A stretch of 64,000 nt of DNA from assembly GCF_020616555.1 (NCBI RefSeq), contig NZ_CP085173.1, positions 7,394,001 to 7,458,000 of the forward strand. Reading direction: 5' to 3'. Numbering within the stretch: the first letter of the stretch is position 1; the number at the start of each line of letters is the position of its first letter. Both the position numbers and the translations under genes were made by a program. The DNA is from Streptomyces longhuiensis. Its GTDB lineage: Bacteria > Actinomycetota > Actinomycetes > Streptomycetales > Streptomycetaceae. The notes below the pieces were generated by a model that saw nothing but the letters and a program-made list of their open reading frames with translations, had not been told where the DNA came from and searched no databases. This document shows positions 1 through 10,029 of the stretch, one piece after another.

Positions 1-21
1 CGCTGGGCCGACCGTCGGGGA

Positions 22-678
22 TCAGTCCGCGCGGCCCGTCGCCGCGACCGTCACGCCCAGGCCGATCATCGCGAAGCCTCCCGTGCCGCCGATCAGTGAC
101 AGGCGCCGGTCGGAGCGGGCGAACCACGTACGCGCGGCGGACGCCGTCAGGCCCCACAGTGTGTCCGTGACCAGGCCGATCGAGATCGGCAGCAGCCCCA
201 ACAGGAGCATCTGCACGGGCACTTGACCGGCAGAGTGGTCCACGAACTGCGGCAGGACCGCCGCGAAGAAGACGATGCCCTTGGGGTTCGTGACCCCGAC
301 GAGCGCGCCGTCCGCCACCGTTCGCAGATCGCCGCGCGGCGGGCCCTGCGGCCCTCGGATGTCCCCGGCCCGCATCGTCTTGCGGTGCCGGAAAGCCTGC
401 ACGCCGAGGAAGACCAGATACGCGGCTCCCGCCAGTTTCACCGCCATGAACACCGCTGCCGAGCGCTCCACGAGGGAACCGATCCCGAGCGCCACGGCCA
501 CCACGAGCACGTACGAACCGATGACATTGCCGAACGCCGTCGCGACCGCCGTCCGCCGGCCGTGCGCGAGCGCCCGCCCGATCACGAACAGCACGCTCGG
601 CCCAGGGATCACGATCACGAGGAGCGACATCGCCGCGAAGGCGAGATACCGGTCGGTGGACACCATGGTTCCCAGCAT
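22..678 (-). CDS. LysE/RhtB-family amino-acid exporter
   Basis: This is a small integral membrane protein of the LysE/RhtB translocator family, which exports amino acids or related metabolites. The N-terminal segment carries the family signature with a PGPSVLFV motif in the first helix, followed by several hydrophobic segments and a charged loop around residues 100-120 (FRHRKTMRAGD). Length (about 218 aa) fits the family. Starts at 687 (GTG), 678 (ATG) and 666 (ATG) are in frame; 678 is chosen because an AAGGGG-like site lies about 9 nt upstream. A 13-bp tandem repeat sits directly upstream of the start. The substrate cannot be read from sequence. Confidence 0.85.
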   Translation of the reverse strand: MLGTMVSTDRYLAFAAMSLLVIVIPGPSVLFVIGRALAHGRRTAVATAFGNVIGSYVLVVAVALGIGSLVERSAAVFMAVKLAGAAYLVFLGVQAFRHRKTMRAGDIRGPQGPPRGDLRTVADGALVGVTNPKGIVFFAAVLPQFVDHSAGQVPVQMLLLGLLPISIGLVTDTLWGLTASAARTWFARSDRRLSLIGGTGGFAMIGLGVTVAATGRAD

Positions 679-694
679 GTCCCGCACCCCCCTT

Positions 695-785
695 TCCCGT
701 CCATGGAGCCCGTCCGGAGAGCCCGTTCATGAAGCCGGTCCATGGAGCCCGTGCACGGGCCCCGTGCACGGGGCCCGTCCACGGG
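695..785. repeat. 13-bp tandem repeat, seven units
   Basis: Seven consecutive 13-bp units occupy 695-785 with consensus GCCCGTCCATGGA. Units 5-7 change the core to GTGCACGGG, and units 5 and 6 form perfect palindromes (for example CCCCGTGCACGGGG at 760-773). The array lies between the exporter start and the convergent-side end of the LuxR gene. Both hairpin formation and copy-number change are possible. Confidence 0.85.
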
Positions 786-919
786 ACACTTGAGGGCAGT
801 GTTCCCGGCTCTCCCGAGGCCATCGCCCTGAAGCAAGTTGCTCGTGAGGCGCACCCAGGACGCGAGAGGGCGGGGTCGCCCAAGGACATCGACCAAGGTG
901 GCAGCCCCCGCGGCGTCGG
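786..919. other. intergenic remainder between exporter and LuxR gene
   Basis: No gene is supported here. The stretch is the rest of the leader of the leftward exporter and the 3' flank of the leftward LuxR gene. No clear terminator or operator was seen outside the 13-bp repeat array. Confidence 0.5.
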
Positions 920-1876
920 CTAAGGCAGCAGCCCCGCCCTCCGCGCCGCCACCACCGCCTCCAGGCGCGTGCGCGCGCCCAGTTTCCGCATCGCCGAGCG
1001 CAGATAGCCCTTGACCGTCTCGGGCCGGAGGCCGAGCCGCTCGGCCGTGACCGCGTTGGTCGCGCCCGTGGCCACGCACGCGAGGACGTCCACCTCGCGT
1101 GGCGTGAGGCCCACGTCGCGTACCCGTGGCGGAGCCGTCGCCGAGGCCAGCCGCCCGCACACCGCGAGCAGTTCCTCGCGCAGCGCCGGATCCACCACGC
1201 GAGGCGCGAGCGCCCGCAGCGCGCCGTGCGCCTCCCGCACCTCCTCCCACGCCGCCGAACCGACCTCGGCGCCGGCCCCCGATCCGGCCCCCGCCCCACC
1301 CGCGCCGGCAACCGACCCGGCCACCCCACGAGCCACTCCGCGAGCGGCCGCCTCACCGGCCACCGAGCCGGCGGCCCCCGCTCCCGTCACCGCCGCCAGC
1401 AGCGCCCGCGCCTGGTCCCGTACGACCAGCGCCTGTTCCACGTCGCGCGCGGCCGCGACCGCCTCGCCGAGCGTGCGGTCGCCCAGTGGCTGGGCGGTGC
1501 GCAGGGCACCGTAGAGGACGCCCCGGACCCGGCGGCGTACGACGACGGGGACCGCGAGGACCGAGAGCAGGCCCTCGGCCGCGACCGCCGCGTCGTACTC
1601 GTGGCTGATGTGCCGCGACACCGGGTAGTCCGTGACGGCGCACGGCCGGGACAGGGCGAGAGCCTTGCCGCCCAGGCCGTTGCCGGTCGCGATGGCGAGG
1701 CCGCGGAGGGCGCCCGTCACCGCGCCGCTCAGCTCGCCGATGCGCACCGAGCCGGTGCCGCCCGTCACGGGGCCGCCCGTCATGAGTCCGCCGAACGCGA
1801 CGGGCAGTCCCGTGCCCCGCCGCAGCCGCACCAGAGCGGCACGTATCTCCACCGCGTCGGCTCCGTCTGCGCTCAC
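920..1876 (-). CDS. GAF-LuxR transcriptional regulator
   Basis: This protein (about 318 aa) has an N-terminal GAF-like sensor (roughly residues 20-140), an alanine/glycine-rich linker and a C-terminal LuxR-type helix-turn-helix (last 65 residues, with LTPREVDVLA and ETVKGYLRSAMRKLGA). Such regulators sense a small ligand and control adjacent metabolic genes; no receiver domain is present. The GTG at 1876 is preferred because GAGGGA lies 8 nt upstream. The alternative GTG at 1912 lies inside a perfect inverted repeat that looks like an operator. The gene is divergent from the acyl-CoA synthetase operon, so it probably controls that operon and itself. Confidence 0.8.
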   Translation of the reverse strand: MSADGADAVEIRAALVRLRRGTGLPVAFGGLMTGGPVTGGTGSVRIGELSGAVTGALRGLAIATGNGLGGKALALSRPCAVTDYPVSRHISHEYDAAVAAEGLLSVLAVPVVVRRRVRGVLYGALRTAQPLGDRTLGEAVAAARDVEQALVVRDQARALLAAVTGAGAAGSVAGEAAARGVARGVAGSVAGAGGAGAGSGAGAEVGSAAWEEVREAHGALRALAPRVVDPALREELLAVCGRLASATAPPRVRDVGLTPREVDVLACVATGATNAVTAERLGLRPETVKGYLRSAMRKLGARTRLEAVVAARRAGLLP

Positions 1877-1906
1877 TCGCCGTGTCCCTCCAGAGAGCGG
1901 GTCGTA

Positions 1907-1930
1907 CACCACCCCCGTCCGGGGGTGGTG
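1907..1930. promoter_or_regulatory. 24-bp perfect inverted repeat, likely operator
   Basis: Two 11-bp arms (CACCACCCCCG and its complement) flank a 2-bp centre. The site lies in the divergent region between the GAF-LuxR gene and the acyl-CoA synthetase operon, where an operator for the LuxR protein would be expected. Its function is inferred from position and symmetry. Confidence 0.65.
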
Positions 1931-1985
1931 AGATCTGCGTCACGGATTACACGATGGCATGCACGGTCCGCAATGAGGAGGACAC

Positions 1986-3692
1986 ATGACGACGGCGACC
2001 AGCGGTACGGATCCGAGCCCGACCGAGCAGTTCCGCGCGGCGAGGGACTTCCTGCTGCGGAACGCGGACGACTACACCACCGCGTACGCGGGCTTCGCCT
2101 GGCCGCGCCCCGAGCGGTTCAACTGGGCCCTCGACTGGTTCGACGCCATCGCCGACGGCAACGGGAACACGGCCTTGCACATCGTCGAGGAGGACGGCCG
2201 TGAGGGCCGCTTCACCTTCGACGAGCTGCGCCGCCGCTCGAACCGCGTCGCGAACTGGCTGCGCGGCCAGGGCGTTCACGCGGGCGACCGGGTCCTGCTG
2301 ATGCTGGGCAACCAGGTGGAGCTGTGGGAGATCATGCTCGCCGCGATGAAGCTGCGGGCCGTCGTCATCCCCGCGACGCCGCTGCTCGGCCCCGCCGACC
2401 TGCGCGACCGCGTCGACCGCGGCCGGGCCCGGCACGTCATCGTGCGACCCGAGGACGTCGAGAAGTTCACCGAGGTCCCCGGCGACTTCACCCGAACCGT
2501 GGTCGGCGCGAGCGGCGCGGGCGCCACGAACGGCTGGCTTTCGTACGAGGACGCCGACGACGCCTCCGAGACGTTCGAGCCCGACGGCGTCACCTTCGCC
2601 GAGGACCCGCTCCTCCTGTACTTCACCTCGGGTACGACCGCGCGGCCCAAGCTCGTCGAGCACACCCATGTGTCGTATCCCGTGGGGCACTTGGCGACCA
2701 TGTTCTGGATCGGTCTGCGTCCCGGCGACGTCCATCTCAACATCTCGTCGCCCGGCTGGGCCAAGCACGCCTGGTCGAACTTCTTCGCGCCGTGGAACGC
2801 GGAGGCGACCGTCTTCCTCTACAACTACACGCGCTTCGACGCGGGCCGGCTCATGGAGGTCATGGAGCGCGCGGGCGTCACGTCCTTCTGTGCCCCGCCC
2901 ACGGTGTGGCGCATGCTCATCCAGGCCGACCTGACGCAGCTCGCGACGCCGCCGCGCGCGGTCGTCGCCGCGGGGGAGCCGCTGAACCCCGAGGTCATCG
3001 AGCAGGTGCGGCGGACCTGGGGCGTCACCATCCGGGACGGGTTCGGGCAGACGGAGACGGCCGTGCAGGTCTCCAACAGCCCTGGTCAGGAGCTGAAGAC
3101 CGGCTCGATGGGGCGCCCCAGCCCCGGCTACAAGGTGGAGCTGCTCGACCCGGTCACCGGCGAACCCGGCGTGCAGGAGGGCGAGATCAGCCTCGACCTG
3201 TCCGAACGTCCCGTCGGCCTCATGGTCGGGTATCACGGAGACCCCGAGCGCTCGGCCGAGGCGATGGCGGGCGGCTACTACCGCACCGGCGACATCGGCT
3301 CGCGTGACGCCGACGGCTATCTCACGTACGTCGGCCGGTCGGACGACGTGTTCAAGGCCTCCGACTACAAGATCAGCCCGTTCGAGCTGGAGAGCGCGCT
3401 CCTGGAGCACGAGGCGGTCGCCGAGGCGGCGGTCGTGCCCGCCCCCGACGAGCTGCGGCTCGCCGTCCCCAAGGCGTACGTCGTCCTCGCCGAGGGGTAC
3501 GAACCCGGGCCCGACACGGCGAAGCTGCTGTTCGAGCACTCGCGGGACGTCCTCGCACCGTACAAGCGCGTCCGGCGCCTGGAGTTCGCCGAGCTGCCCA
3601 AGACGGTCTCCGGCAAGATCCGGCGGATCGAGCTGCGCGAGCGCACGGCGCAGGGTTCCACGGCCGAGTACCGCGAGGAGGACTTCCGATGA
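1986..3692 (+). CDS. acyl-CoA synthetase (AMP-forming), ACSM/benzoate-CoA ligase-like
   Basis: A 568-aa ANL-superfamily enzyme that would activate a carboxylic acid to acyl-AMP and then acyl-CoA. The P-loop [11 protein letters not shown] lies near residue 211, the adenylate motif GFGQTETA near 350, the YRTGD motif near 430, and the C-terminal lysine motif KTVSGKIRR near 540. The overall layout resembles the medium-chain ACSM or aromatic acid ligase subgroups more than FadD. GAGGAGG precedes the ATG. It overlaps the next synthetase by ATGA, so the two form one operon. Substrate not determinable. Confidence 0.88.
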   Translation: MTTATSGTDPSPTEQFRAARDFLLRNADDYTTAYAGFAWPRPERFNWALDWFDAIADGNGNTALHIVEEDGREGRFTFDELRRRSNRVANWLRGQGVHAGDRVLLMLGNQVELWEIMLAAMKLRAVVIPATPLLGPADLRDRVDRGRARHVIVRPEDVEKFTEVPGDFTRTVVGASGAGATNGWLSYEDADDASETFEPDGVTFAEDPLLLYFTSGTTARPKLVEHTHVSYPVGHLATMFWIGLRPGDVHLNISSPGWAKHAWSNFFAPWNAEATVFLYNYTRFDAGRLMEVMERAGVTSFCAPPTVWRMLIQADLTQLATPPRAVVAAGEPLNPEVIEQVRRTWGVTIRDGFGQTETAVQVSNSPGQELKTGSMGRPSPGYKVELLDPVTGEPGVQEGEISLDLSERPVGLMVGYHGDPERSAEAMAGGYYRTGDIGSRDADGYLTYVGRSDDVFKASDYKISPFELESALLEHEAVAEAAVVPAPDELRLAVPKAYVVLAEGYEPGPDTAKLLFEHSRDVLAPYKRVRRLEFAELPKTVSGKIRRIELRERTAQGSTAEYREEDFR

Positions 3693-5335
3693 CGAGCGAA
3701 CCTCTCACGACACCCCAGCCCCCGCCCCTCTCGTACACGCACGGGACGGACCCGGCGCCGCTCCTCGGCGACACGATCGGCCGCAACCTCGACCGGGCCG
3801 TGGCCGCCCACCCCGATCGTGACGCACTGGTCGACGTGCCGTCAGGACGGCGCTGGACCTACGCCCAGTTCGGCGCGGACGTGGACGAGTTGGCGCGTGG
3901 GCTGCTCGCCAGAGGCGTGCTCAAGGGTGACCGGATCGGGATCTGGGCGGTCAACTGCCCCGAGTGGGTCCTCGTGCAGTACGCGACCGCGCGCATCGGC
4001 GCGGTCATGGTGAACATCAACCCTGCCTACCGCGCCCACGAGCTGGAGTTCGTGCTCAAGCAGGCGGGCGTCTCGATCCTCGTCGCCTCGACCGAACACA
4101 AGGGCAGCGACTACCGGGCCCTTGTCCGGCTGGTGCGGGAGCGGTGCCCCGAGCTGCGCGAGACGGTCTTCATCGGCGACCACGGATGGGACGCCCTGAC
4201 GGCGGGCGCGGCAGCGGTCACGGTCGAGCAACTCGACGCCAGACAGGCCGAGCTGAGCTGTGACGACCCGATCAACATCCAGTACACCTCGGGCACGACC
4301 GGCTTCCCGAAGGGCGCCACGCTCTCCCACCACAACATCCTGAACAACGGCTTCTGGGTGGGCGAGACGGTCGGCTACACCGAGCAGGACCGGGTCTGTC
4401 TGCCCGTGCCCTTCTACCACTGCTTCGGCATGGTGATGGGAAACCTCGGCGCCACGTCGCACGGCGCCTGCATCGTCATCCCCGCCCCGTCCTTCGACCC
4501 CGTCGCCACACTCCACGCGGTCGAGCGCGAACGGTGCACGTCGCTGTACGGCGTCCCGACCATGTTCATCGCCGAGCTGAACCTCGCCGACTTCGCGACG
4601 TACGACCTGTCGACGCTGCGGACCGGCATCATGGCGGGCTCGCCGTGCCCCGTCGAGGTCATGAAGCGGGTCGTCGCCGAGATGCACATGGCGGAGGTGT
4701 CCATCTGCTACGGCATGACCGAGACCTCGCCCGTCTCCACGCAGACGCGCCGCGACGACGACCTGGAGCGCCGCACCGGCACGGTCGGCCGCGTCCTGCC
4801 GCACATCGAGGTCAAGGTCGTCGACCCGGTCAGCGGCGTGACGCTGCCGCGCGGCGAGCCGGGGGAGCTGTGCACGCGCGGTTACAGCGTGATGCTCGGC
4901 TACTGGGACGAGCCGGAGAAGACGGCCGAGGTCATCGACCCGGGTCGGTGGATGCACACCGGTGACCTGGCGGTTCTGCGCGAGGACGGCTACGTCCAGA
5001 TCGTCGGCCGCATCAAGGACATGATCATCAGGGGCGGCGAGAACGTCTACCCGCGCGAGATCGAGGAGTTCCTCTACGCCCACCCGAAGATCGCGGACGT
5101 CCAGGTCGTGGGCGTGCCCGACGAGCGGTACGGGGAGGAGGTCCTGGCCTGCGTCATCCTCCGCGACCCCGGGGACATGCTCACGCTGGAGGAACTGCGC
5201 GCGTACTGCCGCGACCGGCTGGCCCACTACAAGACCCCGAGCCGGCTGCGCGTCCTGGACGCGTTCCCGATGACGGTGAGCGGCAAGGTCCGCAAGATCG
5301 AACTGCGGGAGGGGTACGGCGGCGACGCCGGCTGA
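3689..5335 (+). CDS. acyl-CoA synthetase (AMP-forming), ACSF2/FadD-like
   Basis: A second, paralogous AMP-binding ligase of 548 aa. Visible motifs are [12 protein letters not shown] (P-loop), [17 protein letters not shown], the hinge [16 protein letters not shown] and the C-terminal KTPSRLRV...GKVRKIE. This pattern matches medium/long-chain fatty acyl-CoA synthetases of the ACSF2/FadD35 kind. It overlaps the upstream ligase by 4 bp, so translation is coupled. The pair probably handles different chain lengths or substrates of one pathway under the divergent GAF-LuxR regulator. Confidence 0.88.
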   Translation: MTSEPLTTPQPPPLSYTHGTDPAPLLGDTIGRNLDRAVAAHPDRDALVDVPSGRRWTYAQFGADVDELARGLLARGVLKGDRIGIWAVNCPEWVLVQYATARIGAVMVNINPAYRAHELEFVLKQAGVSILVASTEHKGSDYRALVRLVRERCPELRETVFIGDHGWDALTAGAAAVTVEQLDARQAELSCDDPINIQYTSGTTGFPKGATLSHHNILNNGFWVGETVGYTEQDRVCLPVPFYHCFGMVMGNLGATSHGACIVIPAPSFDPVATLHAVERERCTSLYGVPTMFIAELNLADFATYDLSTLRTGIMAGSPCPVEVMKRVVAEMHMAEVSICYGMTETSPVSTQTRRDDDLERRTGTVGRVLPHIEVKVVDPVSGVTLPRGEPGELCTRGYSVMLGYWDEPEKTAEVIDPGRWMHTGDLAVLREDGYVQIVGRIKDMIIRGGENVYPREIEEFLYAHPKIADVQVVGVPDERYGEEVLACVILRDPGDMLTLEELRAYCRDRLAHYKTPSRLRVLDAFPMTVSGKVRKIELREGYGGDAG

Positions 5336-5352
5336 GGCGTACGGATGTCTGC

Positions 5353-5391
5353 GGGGCCTCACCCGGGCGCGTTCAGCGCGGGTGGGGCCCC
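5353..5391. terminator. bidirectional hairpin between convergent genes
   Basis: A GC-rich stem pairs GGGGCC-CACCC with GGGTG-GGCCCC around a short loop. It lies between the end of the synthetase operon and the end of the leftward zinc-ribbon gene. No U-tract is present, as is common in Streptomyces. Confidence 0.65.
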
Positions 5392-5449
5392 GCCCCCGTG
5401 CGCGTACCCGGCCCCCCTTGTCCGTCCCGGAGACGGGACCCGGCAGGGC

Positions 5450-6250
5450 CTACGCCCCGGCAGCTATGAGTTCGTCCGCCGGATTGTTGACCGGCTGGGG
5501 CACCCCCGCCAGGTCGAGGACGAAGAGCGGGACGTCGAGTTCGTCGGCGCGGGTGCGGGCGTCCTCGTCGTAGCCCGCGAGTGAGAAGTAGACGCAGACC
5601 GCCGACTCCGTCATGCCGGTCAGCCACAGGCATTCCACGTCCCGCAGGGTGGCGGGGCGTACCGACGGCTCGACCTGGGCGACGACTCCGCGGGCCGCGA
5701 GGCCGATGCCGGACGAGGGGCGCTGATCGGCGCGGCGGACGTCCCGGTAGCCGAGCCAGCGCAGATAGAGGGCGACAGCGGTCACGGCGTCGCGCGCCGT
5801 GCGGATCGCCACCGGCTGGAACGCGGGGCGCGGGACGGGAGCCGTGGGCGGCAGCGGAATGTGGGCGGGCCCCGGCCGCGCCGCATCGGCCGGATGCGGA
5901 CCGTCCGCCGTGGGGGGATGCGCGGGCCCCGGCCACGTCGCGCCGCCCACCGCGTCGGTGTCCGGCGACGCGTCATGGCTCGGCGCCGGATCGCCCTCGA
6001 CCGGGATCCGCAGCACCGTGCCGCACGCGCAGCCGAGCTCCGGGCGTGGCCACCTGTCCCGGCGCCCGCAGGCAGAGCACCGCACGGTCACCCAGTCGTC
6101 GAGCCAGGTGCGGTGCGTGACCGGCTCCGCGGGCGCTCCGCGCCGCAGCGGCGCCACGACGGGCGCGCCGCACGAGCACGGATAGACCGGTGGCGCATAC
6201 ACCTGTTCACGCCAGCAGGCGGGGCACCGCACCGGCACGTTCTGAGCCAT
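5450..6250 (-). CDS. zinc-ribbon protein with Mrr/restriction-endonuclease-like C-terminal domain
   Basis: The N-terminal half carries two CxxC...CxC zinc-ribbon-like modules (CPAC with CSCG, then CSACG with CACG). A Pro-rich linker follows, and the last 110 residues look like a Mrr-type PD-(D/E)XK domain. In that domain GVVAQVE occupies the position of the usual Q-x-K core, so the catalytic lysine appears replaced and activity is doubtful. The start at 6250 (MAQNVPV) has GGGAG upstream; an ATG at 6322 is an alternative. The gene is divergent from gcl. Conserved in Streptomyces as far as I know; function unknown. Confidence 0.6.
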   Translation of the reverse strand: MAQNVPVRCPACWREQVYAPPVYPCSCGAPVVAPLRRGAPAEPVTHRTWLDDWVTVRCSACGRRDRWPRPELGCACGTVLRIPVEGDPAPSHDASPDTDAVGGATWPGPAHPPTADGPHPADAARPGPAHIPLPPTAPVPRPAFQPVAIRTARDAVTAVALYLRWLGYRDVRRADQRPSSGIGLAARGVVAQVEPSVRPATLRDVECLWLTGMTESAVCVYFSLAGYDEDARTRADELDVPLFVLDLAGVPQPVNNPADELIAAGA

Positions 6251-6397
6251 GACCCACTCCCGGCATCCGCCCGGGGCTCCGCACCCGGGCTCACGCGATG
6301 GCTTGCCGCCCTCGGCGCCCATAGTCCTCCAAACTCCCCGGCCGCGGCAGGCAGTCGGGCGAGATCCCTCCGGATCCCGTCGGCGAAAGGCCGTCCC

Positions 6398-6426
6398 TTG
6401 ACGGTCGGGGGGCCGCCGCCTACATT
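6398..6426 (+). promoter_or_regulatory. gcl promoter
   Basis: TTGACG at 6398-6403 and TACATT at 6421-6426 are separated by exactly 17 bp, a good housekeeping-type promoter. Transcription would begin near 6433, just before the AllR-type palindrome. Confidence 0.7.
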
Positions 6427-6449
6427 GCTTCCATATAGCAGAACCTAGT

Positions 6450-6464
6450 TTCCGCAATGTGGAA
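6450..6464. promoter_or_regulatory. AllR-type operator upstream of gcl
   Basis: The palindrome TTCCGCAATGTGGAA lies just downstream of the predicted -10, where a bound repressor would block transcription. Close relatives occur at 13532, 45081 and 53822 next to other glyoxylate/allantoin genes. Attribution to the IclR protein encoded at 52835-53635 is inference from co-occurrence and from the known role of AllR in S. coelicolor. Confidence 0.75.
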
Positions 6465-6562
6465 ATTAGAAGCTGAAGACAGATACGAAGACGACACGGA
6501 CTCACAGCTCGCCGCGGGGCGCGACGGGAGCGCGAATCCGACAGCCGAAGCAGGAGAACTCA

Positions 6563-8350
<1,788 letters not shown>

Positions 8351-8373
8351 TCGGGCGCCTGCCGGTCCGACCG

Positions 8374-8407
8374 GGGGCGGTCCACCCGTTGGGGGGTGGG
8401 CCGCCCC
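8374..8407 (+). terminator. gcl terminator hairpin
   Basis: A 14-bp stem (GGGGCGG-CCACCC with its complement, one mismatch) starts 23 bases after the gcl stop and encloses a 6-nt loop. There is no U-tract. Confidence 0.65.
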
Positions 8408-8456
8408 TTCGGCGTGCTCGGGGCCGTTGTCGGTGCCGCGCGACAGAATGCGGCGC

Positions 8457-9713
8457 ATGCCGATACGGGTTGACATGTCGCTGGAGCGGCAGCTCCGCAA
8501 AATCGGGGAGCAGATCGCCGGCGAAGGGGTGCGCGCGGCGATTTCCGCCGTGGTGACGCACATGAACAGCGGGAGCGGCCGCAAACGCCGCGGCGGCAAG
8601 GAGCTCGTGCGCCTGCTCGTCCTGGCGCGCCGGACAGCCGCTCAAGTGGGGGAGTGGGAGGCCGTGCGGCAGCTCCACGATTCCATCGCCTACGCGGAGG
8701 GGAACATCCTCCGGCACGACTTCGAGGAGCGCTATCGGCTCTTCCAGGATGGGGCGCGCAACGAGGGCAACCGTGACTTCCTCGCGCGCACCCTGTGGGC
8801 GACGCACCACTGGATGGTGTCTGCCGCCCGGGAGTTCATGAAGGACCGTCCTGACGCCACTGCGGGGGAACTGGTGGAGTACTTCCGGGCCCAGGGCGAG
8901 GACGCCAGGTTCCTTGAAGCTCCCGACAGCCGCCCAGGACGTTACGTCATCCCTCGCGGCCAGGCCGAAACCGCGGTGTGGGTGGAGCGCGTACTGCGCG
9001 AGAGCCGCATCGACATGGAGGACCCCGTCGAGGCGTCCCGGAAGATCGTGAAGCGGCCGGAGATGCTGGCGCTGCTCGCGGCGGATGGCGAGGGGCAATT
9101 GCTGCTCCAGGCCGTGGAGCTGCAGCGCAGAGCCGCCGGCCTGGAGGCGTTGCGCAAGGTCGTCGAGAACCCTGAGGCGTCCGAGCACGATCTGCAACGG
9201 GCTCTCCAGGGCCAGCCCTGGATTTTCGGCGGTCGCTACGTGGGCGAGGCCGTTCGGCGAAGGCTGGTGCCGGGCGACGAGGTGGACATCCCTTTGATCC
9301 GTGGTGACGGCGCTTTGCACGTCGTGGAACTCAAGCGTGCGATGAGCCTGAAGGGAGCGCTGGTCAAGAGGTACCGCGACGCATGGGTGCCGACGGCCCA
9401 GGTGCACGACGCCGTGGGACAGGCCGTCAACTACCTCGTGGGCCTTGACGAGAACCGTCATCGCATCCGCGAGGAATTTCGCATCGAGGCACGCCGTGCG
9501 AGTGCCATCGTCCTGATCGGGCATCCCGCCCTTCAGGCCGACGTGCCGGAGACCGAGATCAGCGAGGCACTGCGCACGTTCAACACGCATGTGAACCGCG
9601 TCGAGGTCCTGACCTACAAGGAACTCCTGGACAACGCGCACCGTGCGCTCGGCACGCAGAAGAGTGCCGGTACGGGACCGTCCGTACCGGCACTCTGGCC
9701 TGACGTCAGATGA
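8457..9713 (+). CDS. Shedu (SduA/DUF4263)-like nuclease-domain protein
   Basis: A protein of about 418 aa with two parts. The N-terminal 200 residues are mostly helical and unrecognised. The C-terminal half matches the Shedu immune domain: EHDLQRALQGQPWIFG, then VDIPLIRGDGALHVVELKRA, which reads as the D...ExK core of a PD-(D/E)XK nuclease, followed by a helix and a VLIGHP strand. Shedu proteins are single-gene anti-phage systems. Starts at TTG 8427, ATG 8448, 8457 and 8475 are in frame without a decisive ribosome site. Codon use looks less GC-biased than in gcl, and the gene is out of place in a urate/glyoxylate block, both suggesting transfer. Confidence 0.72.
   Translation: MPIRVDMSLERQLRKIGEQIAGEGVRAAISAVVTHMNSGSGRKRRGGKELVRLLVLARRTAAQVGEWEAVRQLHDSIAYAEGNILRHDFEERYRLFQDGARNEGNRDFLARTLWATHHWMVSAAREFMKDRPDATAGELVEYFRAQGEDARFLEAPDSRPGRYVIPRGQAETAVWVERVLRESRIDMEDPVEASRKIVKRPEMLALLAADGEGQLLLQAVELQRRAAGLEALRKVVENPEASEHDLQRALQGQPWIFGGRYVGEAVRRRLVPGDEVDIPLIRGDGALHVVELKRAMSLKGALVKRYRDAWVPTAQVHDAVGQAVNYLVGLDENRHRIREEFRIEARRASAIVLIGHPALQADVPETEISEALRTFNTHVNRVEVLTYKELLDNAHRALGTQKSAGTGPSVPALWPDVR
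9661..9696 (+). terminator. perfect 15-bp hairpin inside the Shedu-like ORF end
   Basis: AGAGTGCCGGTACGG pairs perfectly with its complement across a 6-nt loop. The hairpin lies within the last 18 codons of the reading frame, so it probably terminates transcription while still being translated. Confidence 0.7.
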
Positions 9714-10029
9714 ACATTGACGTTGGTGCCGCCCGAAGGCACGCGACTGGCGAGACATGCATGCGTGCCGCCGGGCGGATTCTGTGGTGTGGACGGTACC
9801 GCGGCGGCCTGAGATGAACCCCGGCGGCTGCCTTTCCCTCAGGTCGAGAAGGAGCCGCCAGGATCTTGACCACCGCACTGGCTCGCAGAGCCGCCGCGGA
9901 CCGTACCTGTCCGCCTGGGGCGGACCGCCCGCACCGCCGTGTGACCACCCCTCATCCGGGTCTGCACAGTGGCGCGGGCTTCGCGTCCGGGGCCTGACCT
10001 CCCGTCAGACCCCGGACGCGGCTCGGGTG
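9714..10029. other. 316-bp intergenic region
   Basis: No supported gene was found here. The right end holds the catalase terminator (9982-10020). The remainder shows no promoter or operator that I can support. Confidence 0.6.
9982..10020 (-). terminator. catalase terminator hairpin
   Basis: CGCGTCCGGGG pairs with CCCCGGACGCG, and an inner CTGAC/GTCAG pair continues the stem. It lies immediately after the stop codon of the leftward catalase gene. Confidence 0.7.

Noticed and set aside
8457..9713. Genomic island or prophage around the Shedu-like gene
   Set aside because: No integrase, tRNA attachment site, direct repeats or phage genes flank it. Only a single-gene insertion can be argued.
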